From an uncultured bacterium (GTDB lineage: Bacteria; Actinomycetota; Actinomycetes; S36-B12): 16,353 nt of DNA. Shown in pieces: positions 6,770 to 14,026 of this stretch. The stretch lies in contig CAIVQM010000257.1 in NCBI GenBank assembly GCA_903908025.1, positions 1 through 16,353 on the forward strand. Reading direction: 5' to 3'. The notes below the pieces were generated by a model. It saw nothing but the letters and a program-made list of their open reading frames with translations. It made no database searches and had not been told where the DNA came from. Position 1 is the stretch's first letter; each line of letters opens with the position of its first letter. Position numbers and translations under genes: made by a program.

Positions 6770-7213
6770 ATGGAGGAGACGGACCGCACGATCATCGGGC
6801 TGCTGTGCGCGGATGGCCGGATGTCCCTCGCAGATATCGCCCGCGAGACCGGACTGTCCACCTCGGCGCTGCACCAGCGCGTTCGCCGCCTCGAGCAACG
6901 GGGTCTCATTACGGGCTATCGCGCCGAAGTCGACTACCGCGCGGTCGGCCTGCCGTTGACGGCCTTCGTCGCGCTGACGCCTATCGACCCGGCGAGTCCC
7001 GACGATGTGCCGGAGAAGCTGATCGGGATCAGTGAGATCGAGTCATGCTGGTCCGTGGCCGGCTCGGCTGCGTATGTCCTGAAGGTGCGGGTGGTGGAGC
7101 CTGTCGACCTCGAGGACCTGCTGGCCAGGATCCGAGCCGCCGCGCAGGTCTCCACGCAGACGACGATCGTCCTGTCGACCCCCTTCGAGAACCGACCCCC
7201 TCGCCTCCCCTAG
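6770..7213 (+). CDS. Lrp/AsnC family transcriptional regulator
   Basis: A 147-residue regulator with the standard Lrp/AsnC layout. An N-terminal winged helix-turn-helix (about 1-62) starts DRTIIGLLCADGRMSLADIA, with recognition-helix region LSTSALHQRVRRLEQRGLITGY (29-50). A ligand-binding RAM domain follows (about 63-138; TAFVALTP, VAGSAAYVLKVRV). Members form dimers or octamers and usually sense amino acids. It has a modest AAGGTAGG ribosome-binding site before the ATG. The gene is divergent from thiBPQ with only about 34 bp between the -10 of that operon and this start codon, so the protein could influence both promoters. Its effector and targets cannot be read from the sequence. Confidence 0.92.
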   Translation: MEETDRTIIGLLCADGRMSLADIARETGLSTSALHQRVRRLEQRGLITGYRAEVDYRAVGLPLTAFVALTPIDPASPDDVPEKLIGISEIESCWSVAGSAAYVLKVRVVEPVDLEDLLARIRAAAQVSTQTTIVLSTPFENRPPRLP

Positions 7214-7222
7214 CCCCCTCAC

Positions 7223-7247
7223 GTTTCTCCCGGTATCCGGGACAAAC
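7223..7247. repeat. Palindrome copy 1 (GTTTCTCCCGG / CCGGGACAAAC)
   Basis: Two 11-bp half-sites around the centre TAT, with one mismatch in the right arm, starting 9 nt after the regulator's stop codon. It shares its left arm, centre and most of its right arm with copy 2. It could act as a terminator for the Lrp-type gene or as an upstream operator paired with copy 2. Confidence 0.75.
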
Positions 7248-7281
7248 AGCGAAGAACGCCCCCGATTCGGCCGATCCTGCC

Positions 7282-7308
7282 CGTTTCTCCCGGTATCCGG
7301 GAGAAACG
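7282..7308. promoter_or_regulatory. Palindrome copy 2, probable operator at the ydbST promoter
   Basis: A perfect 27-bp palindrome: left arm CGTTTCTCCCGG, centre TAT, right arm the exact reverse complement. Its centre is 60 bp from that of copy 1. Its right edge (7308) lies 20 bp before the TAATCT -10 element at 7329, so it spans the -35 position. A bound dimeric regulator would compete with or recruit RNA polymerase. No regulator family is assigned. Confidence 0.65.
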
Positions 7309-7328
7309 TATTGGCGGGCGGAGCGGTC

Positions 7329-7334
7329 TAATCT
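7329..7334 (+). promoter_or_regulatory. -10 element of a leaderless promoter for ydbS
   Basis: TAATCT ends 6 nt before the ATG at 7341. There is no ribosome-binding site in the GGACAT between them. This is the best TANNNT match of the leaderless-type starts in the window. Confidence 0.55.
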
Positions 7335-7340
7335 GGACAT

Positions 7341-7841
7341 ATGGCGGATCGAACGAAAGATGCCTTCACCTACGCGGACGGCTGGACCGCGGTCTCGACC
7401 AAGATGATCACTGCACGAAGGCTGACCCTCGCGCTGGTCTACATCCTGGTCGTTGCCGGCGTCGTTGCGCTGTTCCTGATCCCCGATGTCCCGCAGGCCG
7501 CCGCATGGGCCGCGCTCGCGGCGGCCGTCGTCGTGTTCGGCTGGCTCTGGTGGCTGATCGGTCGACGCGTCCGATCGTTCGGGTACGCGGAGCGAGGCGA
7601 CGACCTGCTCGTCAGCAGCGGCATCATGTTCCGACGGCTCGTCATCGTTCCCTACGGGCGCATGCAGCTCGTCGACGTCAAGGCCGGCCCGATCGACCGG
7701 TGGATGGGCATCACCACGGTCCAACTGCACACCGCCGCTGCGACCACGGATGCGAGCATCCCCGGACTCGAGCCCGACGTAGCTGCCGGCCTGCGGGACC
7801 GTCTTGCGCGGCGGGGCGAGCAGCGATCGGCCGGACTGTGA
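7341..7841 (+). CDS. Membrane protein with bacterial PH domain (YdbS-type)
   Basis: A 166-residue membrane protein. Two adjacent transmembrane helices (about 27-47 and 52-72) form a hairpin and are followed by one bacterial PH-like domain (bPH2, formerly DUF304) at about 78-155, with RSFGYAERGDDLLVSSGIMF and the typical VPYGRMQLVDVKAGPIDRWM. This is the layout of YdbS, which is usually encoded next to YdbT. In B. subtilis the pair has been linked to resistance to certain antimicrobials; the molecular role is unsettled. The gene overlaps the next by 4 bp (GTGA), so the two are translationally coupled. Transcription probably starts at its ATG under control of the palindromes just upstream. Confidence 0.88.
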   Translation: MADRTKDAFTYADGWTAVSTKMITARRLTLALVYILVVAGVVALFLIPDVPQAAAWAALAAAVVVFGWLWWLIGRRVRSFGYAERGDDLLVSSGIMFRRLVIVPYGRMQLVDVKAGPIDRWMGITTVQLHTAAATTDASIPGLEPDVAAGLRDRLARRGEQRSAGL

Positions 7842-9241
7842 CACTGCCGGACCCCGGAGTATCGCCGTCGAATGTGGGCGATGATCTGGGCCTTGGCCTG
7901 ACCCTGCCGGGCAGGGGCACGGTCGATGACGTGGGCCGCCGTCGGGTGCACCCGATCTCTCCCCTCGTTCACGGAGTCAGTGCCCTGCCGATCGGCTTCA
8001 TCATCGTCATCGGGTTCTCCTTCGGAATGGTGGAGAAGCTGGGGCCGATCGGCCTGCTGGTGGCGGTCGGGCTTGCGGTGATCTTCGGCCTGCTGGTCAC
8101 GGCATGGAAGTACCTCGCCTGGCGCAACACCTGGTACTGGTTCGATGAGGACGGCGACTTTCGCGTCGACTCGGGAGTCCTCACTCGGCAGCAGCGTCGT
8201 CTGCAACTGAGCCGACTCCAGAGCGTCGATGTAGCGCAGCCGTTGTTCGCTCGCTTCTTCTCCATGGCAGAGGTCACAGTCGAGGTGGCTGGCTCGCAGG
8301 ACTCGCGCCTCAAACTGCAGTTCCTGACACTCGTCGATGCGCGTGCGCTACGCAGCGAGATTCTCGCGCGTGCGGCGGGCCTGCGACACGATGTGGGGGA
8401 GGCACCGGAGGCACCCATCGCGTCGGTGACGCCACGCGACCTTGCCGTGTCATTGCTGCTTCGGAGCGTGACGGCAGGCCTGCTCCTGCTGACGATTCTC
8501 ATCGTCGTCGTGACGGTGCTCAGCAGTGGCTGGGGCGGACTGGGGATCGCCCTCATCACGGGTGGTCTCCCGATCCTCATCGTGATCACCGAGTTCATCA
8601 AGTACTTCAACTTCACTGTCGCTCAGTCTCCCGATGGACTGCGCATGCGCTTCGGGCTTGCCAAGACCGAGACCCGCACCGTCCCGCCCGGTCGCGTGCA
8701 GGCGATCGAGTTCGTCGAGCCGTTCCTGTGGCGTCGGTGGGGATGGGTGCGCCTTCGGGTCAACATCGCGGGTGTCGGGCATGAGGATGCCAACGGCAAC
8801 AAGGAGGAGACACTACTGATCCCGGTTGCGACGCGCGCGGTGGCGGAGGACCTGGTGCAGCGTGTCCTGCCCGGTCTTGCGGTCGACGGGATGATGTGGC
8901 ACGAGGCACCGGAACGTAGTCGACGTCGCTCGCCCATCCAATGGCGGCGGCTGGCAGTCGCGTGGGACGACTCGGTCTTCGCCGCGCGCAGTGGGCGCGT
9001 CACCCGACGGCTCACGGTCATCCCGCATGCGCGCACGCAGTCCGTGCGCGTGACGCAGGGTCCGTGGGAACGCGCCCTCGACCTCGCGAGCATCCATGTC
9101 GACTCGACGCCCGGGCCGGTGAAAATCTCGGGTCGGCATCTCGATGCGCTGACCGCCCGCAACGTCGCCGACGAGCAGTCCGTGCGGGCCGAACAGGCCA
9201 GGGCGGGCGATCACTCGATCAGGTGGGCCGAAGGGGAGTAG
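7838..9241 (+). CDS. Membrane protein with three bacterial PH domains (YdbT-type)
   Basis: A 467-residue partner of the preceding protein. From the GTG at 7838 there are two helical hairpins (47-65 with 69-90, and 203-228 with 232-253). They alternate with three bPH2 domains at about 97-180 (WYWFDEDGDFRVDSGVLTR), 256-345 (FTVAQSPDGLRMRFGLAKTE) and 376-450 (DSVFAARSGRVTRRLTVIPH). Each PH unit carries the VxxxRxQxV-type strand (SRLQSVDV, GRVQAIEF, ARTQSVRV). The size fits YdbT (about 490 residues). The frame is open 333 bp further upstream but that part overlaps ydbS out of frame; the GTGA overlap fixes the start. Probably forms a membrane complex with the YdbS-type protein. Confidence 0.9.
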   Translation: MTLPDPGVSPSNVGDDLGLGLTLPGRGTVDDVGRRRVHPISPLVHGVSALPIGFIIVIGFSFGMVEKLGPIGLLVAVGLAVIFGLLVTAWKYLAWRNTWYWFDEDGDFRVDSGVLTRQQRRLQLSRLQSVDVAQPLFARFFSMAEVTVEVAGSQDSRLKLQFLTLVDARALRSEILARAAGLRHDVGEAPEAPIASVTPRDLAVSLLLRSVTAGLLLLTILIVVVTVLSSGWGGLGIALITGGLPILIVITEFIKYFNFTVAQSPDGLRMRFGLAKTETRTVPPGRVQAIEFVEPFLWRRWGWVRLRVNIAGVGHEDANGNKEETLLIPVATRAVAEDLVQRVLPGLAVDGMMWHEAPERSRRRSPIQWRRLAVAWDDSVFAARSGRVTRRLTVIPHARTQSVRVTQGPWERALDLASIHVDSTPGPVKISGRHLDALTARNVADEQSVRAEQARAGDHSIRWAEGE

Positions 9242-9253
9242 GCAGGTCGTGCG

Positions 9254-10297
9254 CTAGCCGCGCGTGAGTTCCTCGGCGATGGCGGTGGCGAAATCGTCGA
9301 CGTCCTGGGGCGTGGTGTCCCACGAGCACATCCAGCGGACCTCGCCGGTGACCTGATCCCACGTGTAGAAGCGGAATCGCTGCTGCAGACGCTCGGTAAC
9401 GGCCGAGGGAAGGATCGCGAACACCGCGTTCGCCTGTGTCGGGCGCACGACGGTGACGCCGGGAATGGCCCGCACTCGCAGCTCGAGTGCGTGCGCCATC
9501 GCGTTCGCATGGCTCGCATTGCGGAGCCACAGGTCACCGGAGACGAGGGCCAGCAACTGCGCGCTGACGAATCGCATCTTGCTCGCCAGCTGCATCGAGG
9601 ACTTGCGCAGGAAGTCGACCCCGGGTGCAGCATCGGGGTTCAGCACCACGACAGCTTCACCGATCATCGCGCCGTTCTTGGTGCCACCGAACGAGACGAC
9701 GTCGACTCCGGCATCGGTGGTGAAGGCGCGGAACGGGACACCGAGTGCAGCCGCTGCATTGGAGATGCGGGCACCATCGAGGTGGACGGTCATTCCCAGC
9801 CCGTGTGCGTGGTCGGTGATCGCGCGCACCTCGTCGACGGAGTACAGCGTGCCGAGTTCGGTGGACTGCGTGATGGTCACGACACCGGGCTGTGCACGGT
9901 GCACATCGCCGAAGCCCCACGCCTGCGTGTCGATGAGTTCCGGCGTGAGCTTGCCGTCAGCGGTTGGGACGGTCCACAGCTTGAGGCCCGCGCCCTTCTC
10001 GGGAGCACCACCTTCGTCGACGTTGACGTGCGCCGACGTGGCGCAGACGACGGCTTCCCAGCGCTGCGTCATGGCCTGCAGCGCCACCACATTTGCGCCG
10101 GTTCCGTTGAACACGGGGAAGACTTCAGCGCTGTCGCCGAAGTGACCCTTCATCGCCACGCTGAGGGCCGCGGTGACGTCGTCGTCCCCATAGGCAACCT
10201 GGTGTCCGGCGTTCGCGGCGGTGATCGCCTCGAGGATCTCGGGGTGGATGCCGGCGTAGTTGTCGCTGGCGAAACCACGCCACGGTGTCGATGTCAT
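9254..10297 (-). CDS. PLP-dependent threonine-aldolase-type enzyme
   Basis: A 347-residue fold-type I pyridoxal-phosphate enzyme of the low-specificity threonine aldolase / beta-eliminating lyase family, which cleaves beta-hydroxy amino acids such as L-threonine to glycine and an aldehyde. Visible features are SDNYAGIHPE (11-20), FNGTGAN (63-69) holding the phosphate, H90 stacking on the cofactor ring, HLDGAR (172-177; D174 on the pyridine nitrogen) and the Schiff-base lysine in FGGTKNGAM (K207). Length is normal. The start overlaps the SDR stop codon by 4 bp (ATGA). The 12-bp gap to the convergent ydbT gene shows no terminator. The true substrate may not be threonine, since the operon partners point to a specialised role. 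Confidence 0.9.
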   Translation of the reverse strand: MTSTPWRGFASDNYAGIHPEILEAITAANAGHQVAYGDDDVTAALSVAMKGHFGDSAEVFPVFNGTGANVVALQAMTQRWEAVVCATSAHVNVDEGGAPEKGAGLKLWTVPTADGKLTPELIDTQAWGFGDVHRAQPGVVTITQSTELGTLYSVDEVRAITDHAHGLGMTVHLDGARISNAAAALGVPFRAFTTDAGVDVVSFGGTKNGAMIGEAVVVLNPDAAPGVDFLRKSSMQLASKMRFVSAQLLALVSGDLWLRNASHANAMAHALELRVRAIPGVTVVRPTQANAVFAILPSAVTERLQQRFRFYTWDQVTGEVRWMCSWDTTPQDVDDFATAIAEELTRG

Positions 10298-11004
10298 GTG
10301 CCGGAGTATTCCGCAGTGAGATCCAGCCGCGAACCGTTCCCTGCCGGTGAGGTGCTGGCTGCCGCGATTGCCTCGGCGAGGACCCGCACATGTGTGTAGC
10401 CGGGCCAGGCCTTTTCGGGCTCGGCGGCCGTCATCTCGTCGGTCAGCAGCGCCTTCACGACGACCGTCACGCTGCTGGCGGCGCTGTCACGAAGGACGTG
10501 CGCGACTCCGAGCATCCATGCCTCGGCGGCTGCCTTCGCGGAGGCGTAGGCGATGTTGCCGCCGGTGGGCTTGGCGGCGGCAGTGCTGGTGACCATGAAG
10601 ACCCGGCCGACGTCGCTTCGGCGAATGTCGTCGACGAACACTGCTGTCAGGACGGCGAGGGTGCCGACGATCGGTGGGCTGAGGGCGATCCAGTTGTCAA
10701 CCGACGCGCGGTCGAGCGTCGGGCTGCCGCGCCAGCCACCGACCAGGTGGACGAGCACATCAATGCGCCCGAGCCGTGACACGAGGTCGTCTCGCACCTG
10801 CGCAACCGCATCGGCGTCGAGGAGGTCGACACTGTGCGCCTCGGCCGGATGCCCGTCAGCGACGAGAGCATCGCTGACGGCCTTGGCGTCATCGAGCTGC
10901 CGGTTGAGGACGACGACGTAGTAGCCGGCCTCGGCCATGCTCGCCGCGGCCGCTGCTCCAGCGCCGCCGGCCCCGGCGATGATCGCGACCGGTGCGGCGG
11001 TCAC
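10294..11004 (-). CDS. Short-chain dehydrogenase/reductase (SDR)
   Basis: A 236-residue cytoplasmic NAD(P)-dependent oxidoreductase with a Rossmann fold. The dinucleotide loop is GAGGAGAA (11-18) instead of the usual TGxxxGIG. The segment equal to NNAG reads HLVGG (86-90). The catalytic residues are Ser140 (VTS), Tyr153 and Lys157 (YASAK). The residue at the end of strand 2 (NRQ, 34-36) gives no clear acidic NAD marker, so NADP is possible. It is the middle gene of a coupled operon, overlapping the DUF6421-type gene by 4 bp before it and the aldolase gene by 4 bp after it. It probably oxidises or reduces a hydroxy/keto group in the same pathway as the aldolase-type enzyme. Substrate unknown. 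Confidence 0.9.
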   Translation of the reverse strand: MTAAPVAIIAGAGGAGAAAAASMAEAGYYVVVLNRQLDDAKAVSDALVADGHPAEAHSVDLLDADAVAQVRDDLVSRLGRIDVLVHLVGGWRGSPTLDRASVDNWIALSPPIVGTLAVLTAVFVDDIRRSDVGRVFMVTSTAAAKPTGGNIAYASAKAAAEAWMLGVAHVLRDSAASSVTVVVKALLTDEMTAAEPEKAWPGYTHVRVLAEAIAAASTSPAGNGSRLDLTAEYSGT

Positions 11005-13106
11005 GCCACGATCCCGGCTGTCGCGGCGATCGTCGGTGCGAGCTTGCGCTGCAGCGCGTCGTAGAAGACGTTGAGCGGGAACTCGTCGGGCAGCACCACG
11101 TCGACCAGCTCCTTCGGCTCACCGTCGAGCGGGAGGGCATCGGCGCCCTTCGCCCACACGGATGCGGGATGTGCCTCGACCAGGCCGCTGACGAACTCAT
11201 GCGCGGCGAGCCACTGGGCAAGCCGGGACCTGTCGATGCCGCCACGGTAGAGGGCCTCGACCACGTCGCACAACGCCACCATGGAGTCGGTGATGCGGTC
11301 CCAGTCGATGGTGAGGATGTTGTCGGTCCAGCGCAGGACGTCGTCGCGGTGGAGCCACGCGAAGATGATCTGTCCGGCGAGACCGTCGTAGTTGCGTGTA
11401 CGGCCGCCGGTGACCGTGAATCGGAACAGTCGGTCGAACACGATCGCGTGGCGGATGAAGCGCCCCAGATAGATGTCATGTGCGTCGAGGGTCAGCGTCT
11501 CGCGATACGTGGAGAGATCGCAGCGCAACTCCTCCAGGGCATACATCCAGTAGGGCATGCGCTGCTTGATCATGAAGGGGTCGAAGGGCAGGTCGCCGCG
11601 ACTGTGGGTGCGATCGTGGATGAGGTCCCAGAGGACGAACGTCTCCTGTGCGAGTTGCTGGTCGTTGAGCAGCAGGTCGATGTCCGGCGGAAGTGAGAGT
11701 CGCAGCGTGTCGGAGGCGCTGCGCGCCACAACGCGGAAGCGTGCCGCCTCGCGATCGCAGAAGATGCCGCCCCAGTGAAAGGTGACGGTCTCGCTGGTCG
11801 CGACGGTCTCCGGGAAGAAGACGGCCGAGTGGGTGTCATAGCCCGCGGTGAAGCCGACGAACTCGATCGGTACGAAGGCGGCGTTGTCGTAGGCGCGCGC
11901 CTCCTGCTCGGCGAGCCAGTCCGGCCAGAAGGTGCGCGTGACAACGGCCTCGAGATTGCGATTGGGGTTGCCATTCTGCGTGTACATCGGGAACACCGCG
12001 AAGTGCTCGATGCCGTTCTCGCGGCGAAGGTCCGGACGGAACAGCTGCAATGACCGGACGAAGTCCGGCACCTCGAACCCGCCGGCCGCCCATGCGCGCA
12101 GATCGTCGACGGTCGCCGCGAGGTGCTCCTGCTGATGCGGGAACCGCGGGGCGAGGACGGTGATCGCCGCGCACATGCGATCGATGTGCGCACCCGCGTC
12201 GGCAGCAGCGGGATCGGCGAGGTCGATCGATCCGTCCTTCGCCTGCATCGGTCGGATGGCCTCAACGGCAGCGACCAGTTGCGCCCACGCAGTGTCGGTT
12301 GCCGTCCAGGTGGGTGCCGACGCCATCGCCTGTTGGCTGGCCGTGCGGCTGCCCGCCGCCCACGTCACGAGGTTGAGCCACAGCTGGACGTGGTCGAGGT
12401 CGGTGATGGAGTCGTCGCCGAACAGGTCGGAGTCAGAGGCGACCACGACCCGACCTGATGTGAGGGTCGACGACATGATCAGCCCGGCCCGGGCTGGATC
12501 GGCTTGGTCGCTGGTGCGCGCGACCGTCTCGAGTGCGATCAGGTCACTGGCAGCCACGCCGTGCAGGCTGCCGGCACGGTAGAAGCAGGCCTCCCCCACC
12601 TGTGCGACCAGATCATGCTTCGGCCCCCGCACGAGATCGGCGAGCACCCACGTGGGCACGTCCTTGTATGCATGGGTCGGGTCCTGCACGGTGGTGTTGT
12701 CGATAGCCACTCCGAATCTGGCGGCCAGGTCGACGAAGTTGTTCCCGTACTTGGCCTGCTCGGTCTCGGCGAGGATCACCAGGCCGCCGCCAGCGAGGAC
12801 GAACCGCTCGATGGCATCGATCTCATCGGACGTAAGGCGCGGTGAACCCGTGCCGGTCGTGTGCTCCCAGGCATCGTCGGCGGCATGTGGCAGCACGAGG
12901 GCATCGATGCCGGCGAGGACGTCGTCGTCGATCGGCCCGGCAGGGTGCACTCGCAGGTCCAGGCCAGCTCGCATCGTTGCTGCTGCGGCGATGGCGTACG
13001 AGGCGTCGGCTGGGTTGACGGGGTTCATCAGCGCGGCAATCTCGGGCCGGGTCGACCAGGCCTGCCGGTGGGACTCGTCGATCAGGACGCGGGCGAGCGG
13101 ACGCAT
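11001..13106 (-). CDS. DUF6421-like protein with N-terminal GATase-like domain
   Basis: A 701-residue protein without signal peptide or membrane segments, probably cytoplasmic. Residues 1-252 resemble a glutamine-amidotransferase-like (ThuA/DUF4350/GldG-type) domain: RVLIDESH (6-13), a LVLPHA strand (70-75), AIERFVLAGGGLVILAETEQ (98-117), then VVVASDSDLFGDD and HVQLWLNLVTWAAG. No Cys sits at the nucleophile-elbow position, so it is probably not a working amidotransferase. Residues about 265-701 match what I recall as DUF6421, found in actinobacteria near SDR and threonine aldolase genes. This part holds a metal-site-like pair, HDRTH (497-501) and EELRCD (525-530). The start has GGAGAA 4 nt upstream. 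First gene of the coupled operon. The family name is from memory and the function is unknown. Confidence 0.88.
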   Translation of the reverse strand: MRPLARVLIDESHRQAWSTRPEIAALMNPVNPADASYAIAAAATMRAGLDLRVHPAGPIDDDVLAGIDALVLPHAADDAWEHTTGTGSPRLTSDEIDAIERFVLAGGGLVILAETEQAKYGNNFVDLAARFGVAIDNTTVQDPTHAYKDVPTWVLADLVRGPKHDLVAQVGEACFYRAGSLHGVAASDLIALETVARTSDQADPARAGLIMSSTLTSGRVVVASDSDLFGDDSITDLDHVQLWLNLVTWAAGSRTASQQAMASAPTWTATDTAWAQLVAAVEAIRPMQAKDGSIDLADPAAADAGAHIDRMCAAITVLAPRFPHQQEHLAATVDDLRAWAAGGFEVPDFVRSLQLFRPDLRRENGIEHFAVFPMYTQNGNPNRNLEAVVTRTFWPDWLAEQEARAYDNAAFVPIEFVGFTAGYDTHSAVFFPETVATSETVTFHWGGIFCDREAARFRVVARSASDTLRLSLPPDIDLLLNDQQLAQETFVLWDLIHDRTHSRGDLPFDPFMIKQRMPYWMYALEELRCDLSTYRETLTLDAHDIYLGRFIRHAIVFDRLFRFTVTGGRTRNYDGLAGQIIFAWLHRDDVLRWTDNILTIDWDRITDSMVALCDVVEALYRGGIDRSRLAQWLAAHEFVSGLVEAHPASVWAKGADALPLDGEPKELVDVVLPDEFPLNVFYDALQRKLAPTIAATAGIVA

Positions 13107-13157
13107 GACTTCTCCGAAGGTAGGGGCGAGCAGCTGAACGAAGAATGTGAGGGGGAA

Positions 13158-13163
13158 AGGCTA
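13158..13163 (-). promoter_or_regulatory. Possible -10 element of the DUF6421-SDR-aldolase operon
   Basis: TAGCCT on the minus strand would give a 5' leader of about 45 nt before the ATG at 13106, which does carry a Shine-Dalgarno sequence. The hexamer is identical to the thi promoter's. No convincing -35 box. Confidence 0.3.
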
Positions 13164-13187
13164 CCAGAACGGATATTGTCCGGCCGA

Positions 13188-13207
13188 ATCAGCTAATTGC
13201 CGCTGAT
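13188..13207 (-). terminator. Weak stem-loop overlapping the stop codon of the small membrane gene
   Basis: ATCAGC (13188-13193) and GCTGAT (13202-13207) form a 6-bp stem with an 8-nt loop. It includes the TGA of the 65-residue protein. There is no U-tract, and the stem is short for a terminator, so read-through into the next minus-strand operon is possible. Confidence 0.25.
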
Positions 13208-13404
13208 CATCCCGCGCGCAGCCGGCTCGCGGTGAACACGATCGCAGCGACGACCACGACGACACCGGAGGCGAAGAGCAGGGTCACGGCATCCCAGCCG
13301 ATGGACGTCGCGCGGACCAGGGCGGCCCCGCCCAGCATCAGCAGGGCGAAGGACTGCAGGAACAGGGAGAAGCGCAGCTGCCGCTTGGTGGCGTCGTCGA
13401 GCAT
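13207..13404 (-). CDS. Small two-helix membrane protein, unknown function
   Basis: A 65-residue protein starting MLDDATKRQLRF at the ATG at 13404, with a good GGGAGG ribosome-binding site 8 nt upstream. The frame is open further upstream, but that part overlaps the phosphatase gene and looks like non-coding shadow. Two hydrophobic helices (about 13-30 and 38-57) are joined by a short loop (RATSIGWD), and the end is basic (SRLRAG). It begins 4 nt after the phosphatase stop codon, so the two genes form an operon. No family is recognised. Small double-helix proteins of this kind are common in actinobacteria and mostly uncharacterised. Confidence 0.7.
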   Translation of the reverse strand: MLDDATKRQLRFSLFLQSFALLMLGGAALVRATSIGWDAVTLLFASGVVVVVAAIVFTASRLRAG

Positions 13405-13408
13405 GGCG

Positions 13409-14020
13409 TCATCCTCCCAGTGCGGGCGCGGTAGTGGCGTTCCAGCAGGTGATGACGTGCTGTTCATGCTCGAAGCCCAGGGCTGAGAGGCGTGCGGGGT
13501 CGAGGGCGAACAGCCGTCCATCGATGGGTGGAAGCCCGAGCCATCGTGCGGTCAGGATGCGCAGAACGTGTCCATGGGCGACGAGGACGCAGTCACGTTC
13601 TTCCGCGATGACGGGCGCGCAACGGGCCAGGACGGCCTCTACTCGATGTCCGACCTGATCGAGTTGCTCACCCGGAGTCTGGCCGGGCGGGACGGGGTGG
13701 TCCCACACGAGCCATGTCGGATCGCCCAGCTCCACGCGGATCTCCGCCGTCGTCCGTCCCTCCCAGGCACCGTAGTCCCACTCGCACAGGTCGTCGGTGA
13801 TGGCATCGGGGATCAGTCCGGCCCGTCGAGCCGTTTCACGTGCGCGTGTCATCGGGCTGCATAGCACCAGCCCCGGCTCGATACCGGCAAGCTCGACCAG
13901 CACAGCATCGGCATCGGCTTCGCCCGCGGCGGTCAGAGGTACATCGGTGCGACCGGTGTGGCGCCCCGAACGGCTCCATTCGGTCTCGCCGTGCCGGATG
14001 AGCCAGATGCGGGCAGCCAT
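13409..14020 (-). CDS. Histidine phosphatase, sedoheptulose-bisphosphatase (SHB17)-like
   Basis: A 203-residue member of the phosphoglycerate-mutase/histidine-phosphatase superfamily. The nucleophile motif is LIRHGETEW (7-15; R9, H10). Other pocket parts are SPMTRARET (55-63), the acid-bearing CEWDYGAWEG (79-88) and the second histidine in VAHGH (147-151; H149). The run RHGETEWSRSGRHTGRTD, together with WDYGAWEG and the late FEH (183-185), closely resembles yeast SHB17, a sedoheptulose-1,7-bisphosphatase. Plain phosphatase or GpmB-like activity is the alternative. The ATG at 14020 is chosen because TACTGT lies 6 nt upstream (leaderless); GTG codons at 14038 and 14047 would place the -10 inside the gene. 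Cytoplasmic; followed by the small membrane gene. Confidence 0.85.
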   Translation of the reverse strand: MAARIWLIRHGETEWSRSGRHTGRTDVPLTAAGEADADAVLVELAGIEPGLVLCSPMTRARETARRAGLIPDAITDDLCEWDYGAWEGRTTAEIRVELGDPTWLVWDHPVPPGQTPGEQLDQVGHRVEAVLARCAPVIAEERDCVLVAHGHVLRILTARWLGLPPIDGRLFALDPARLSALGFEHEQHVITCWNATTAPALGG

Positions 14021-14026
14021 CGGGAC

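Noticed and set aside
7223..7308. CRISPR repeat pair or recombination attachment sites.
   Set aside because: There are only two copies, no cas or integrase gene, and each is a near-perfect palindrome placed at a promoter, so a binding site or dispersed repeat is likelier.
10992..11696. Plus-strand frame of 234 codons opposite the DUF6421-like gene.
   Set aside because: Charged, motif-free shadow of the minus-strand gene, with no ribosome site or promoter of its own.
13405..13521. Upstream start of the small membrane protein at 13521.
   Set aside because: It would overlap the phosphatase by over 110 bp with Ser/Pro-rich shadow sequence, while the ATG at 13404 has a clear GGGAGG site.
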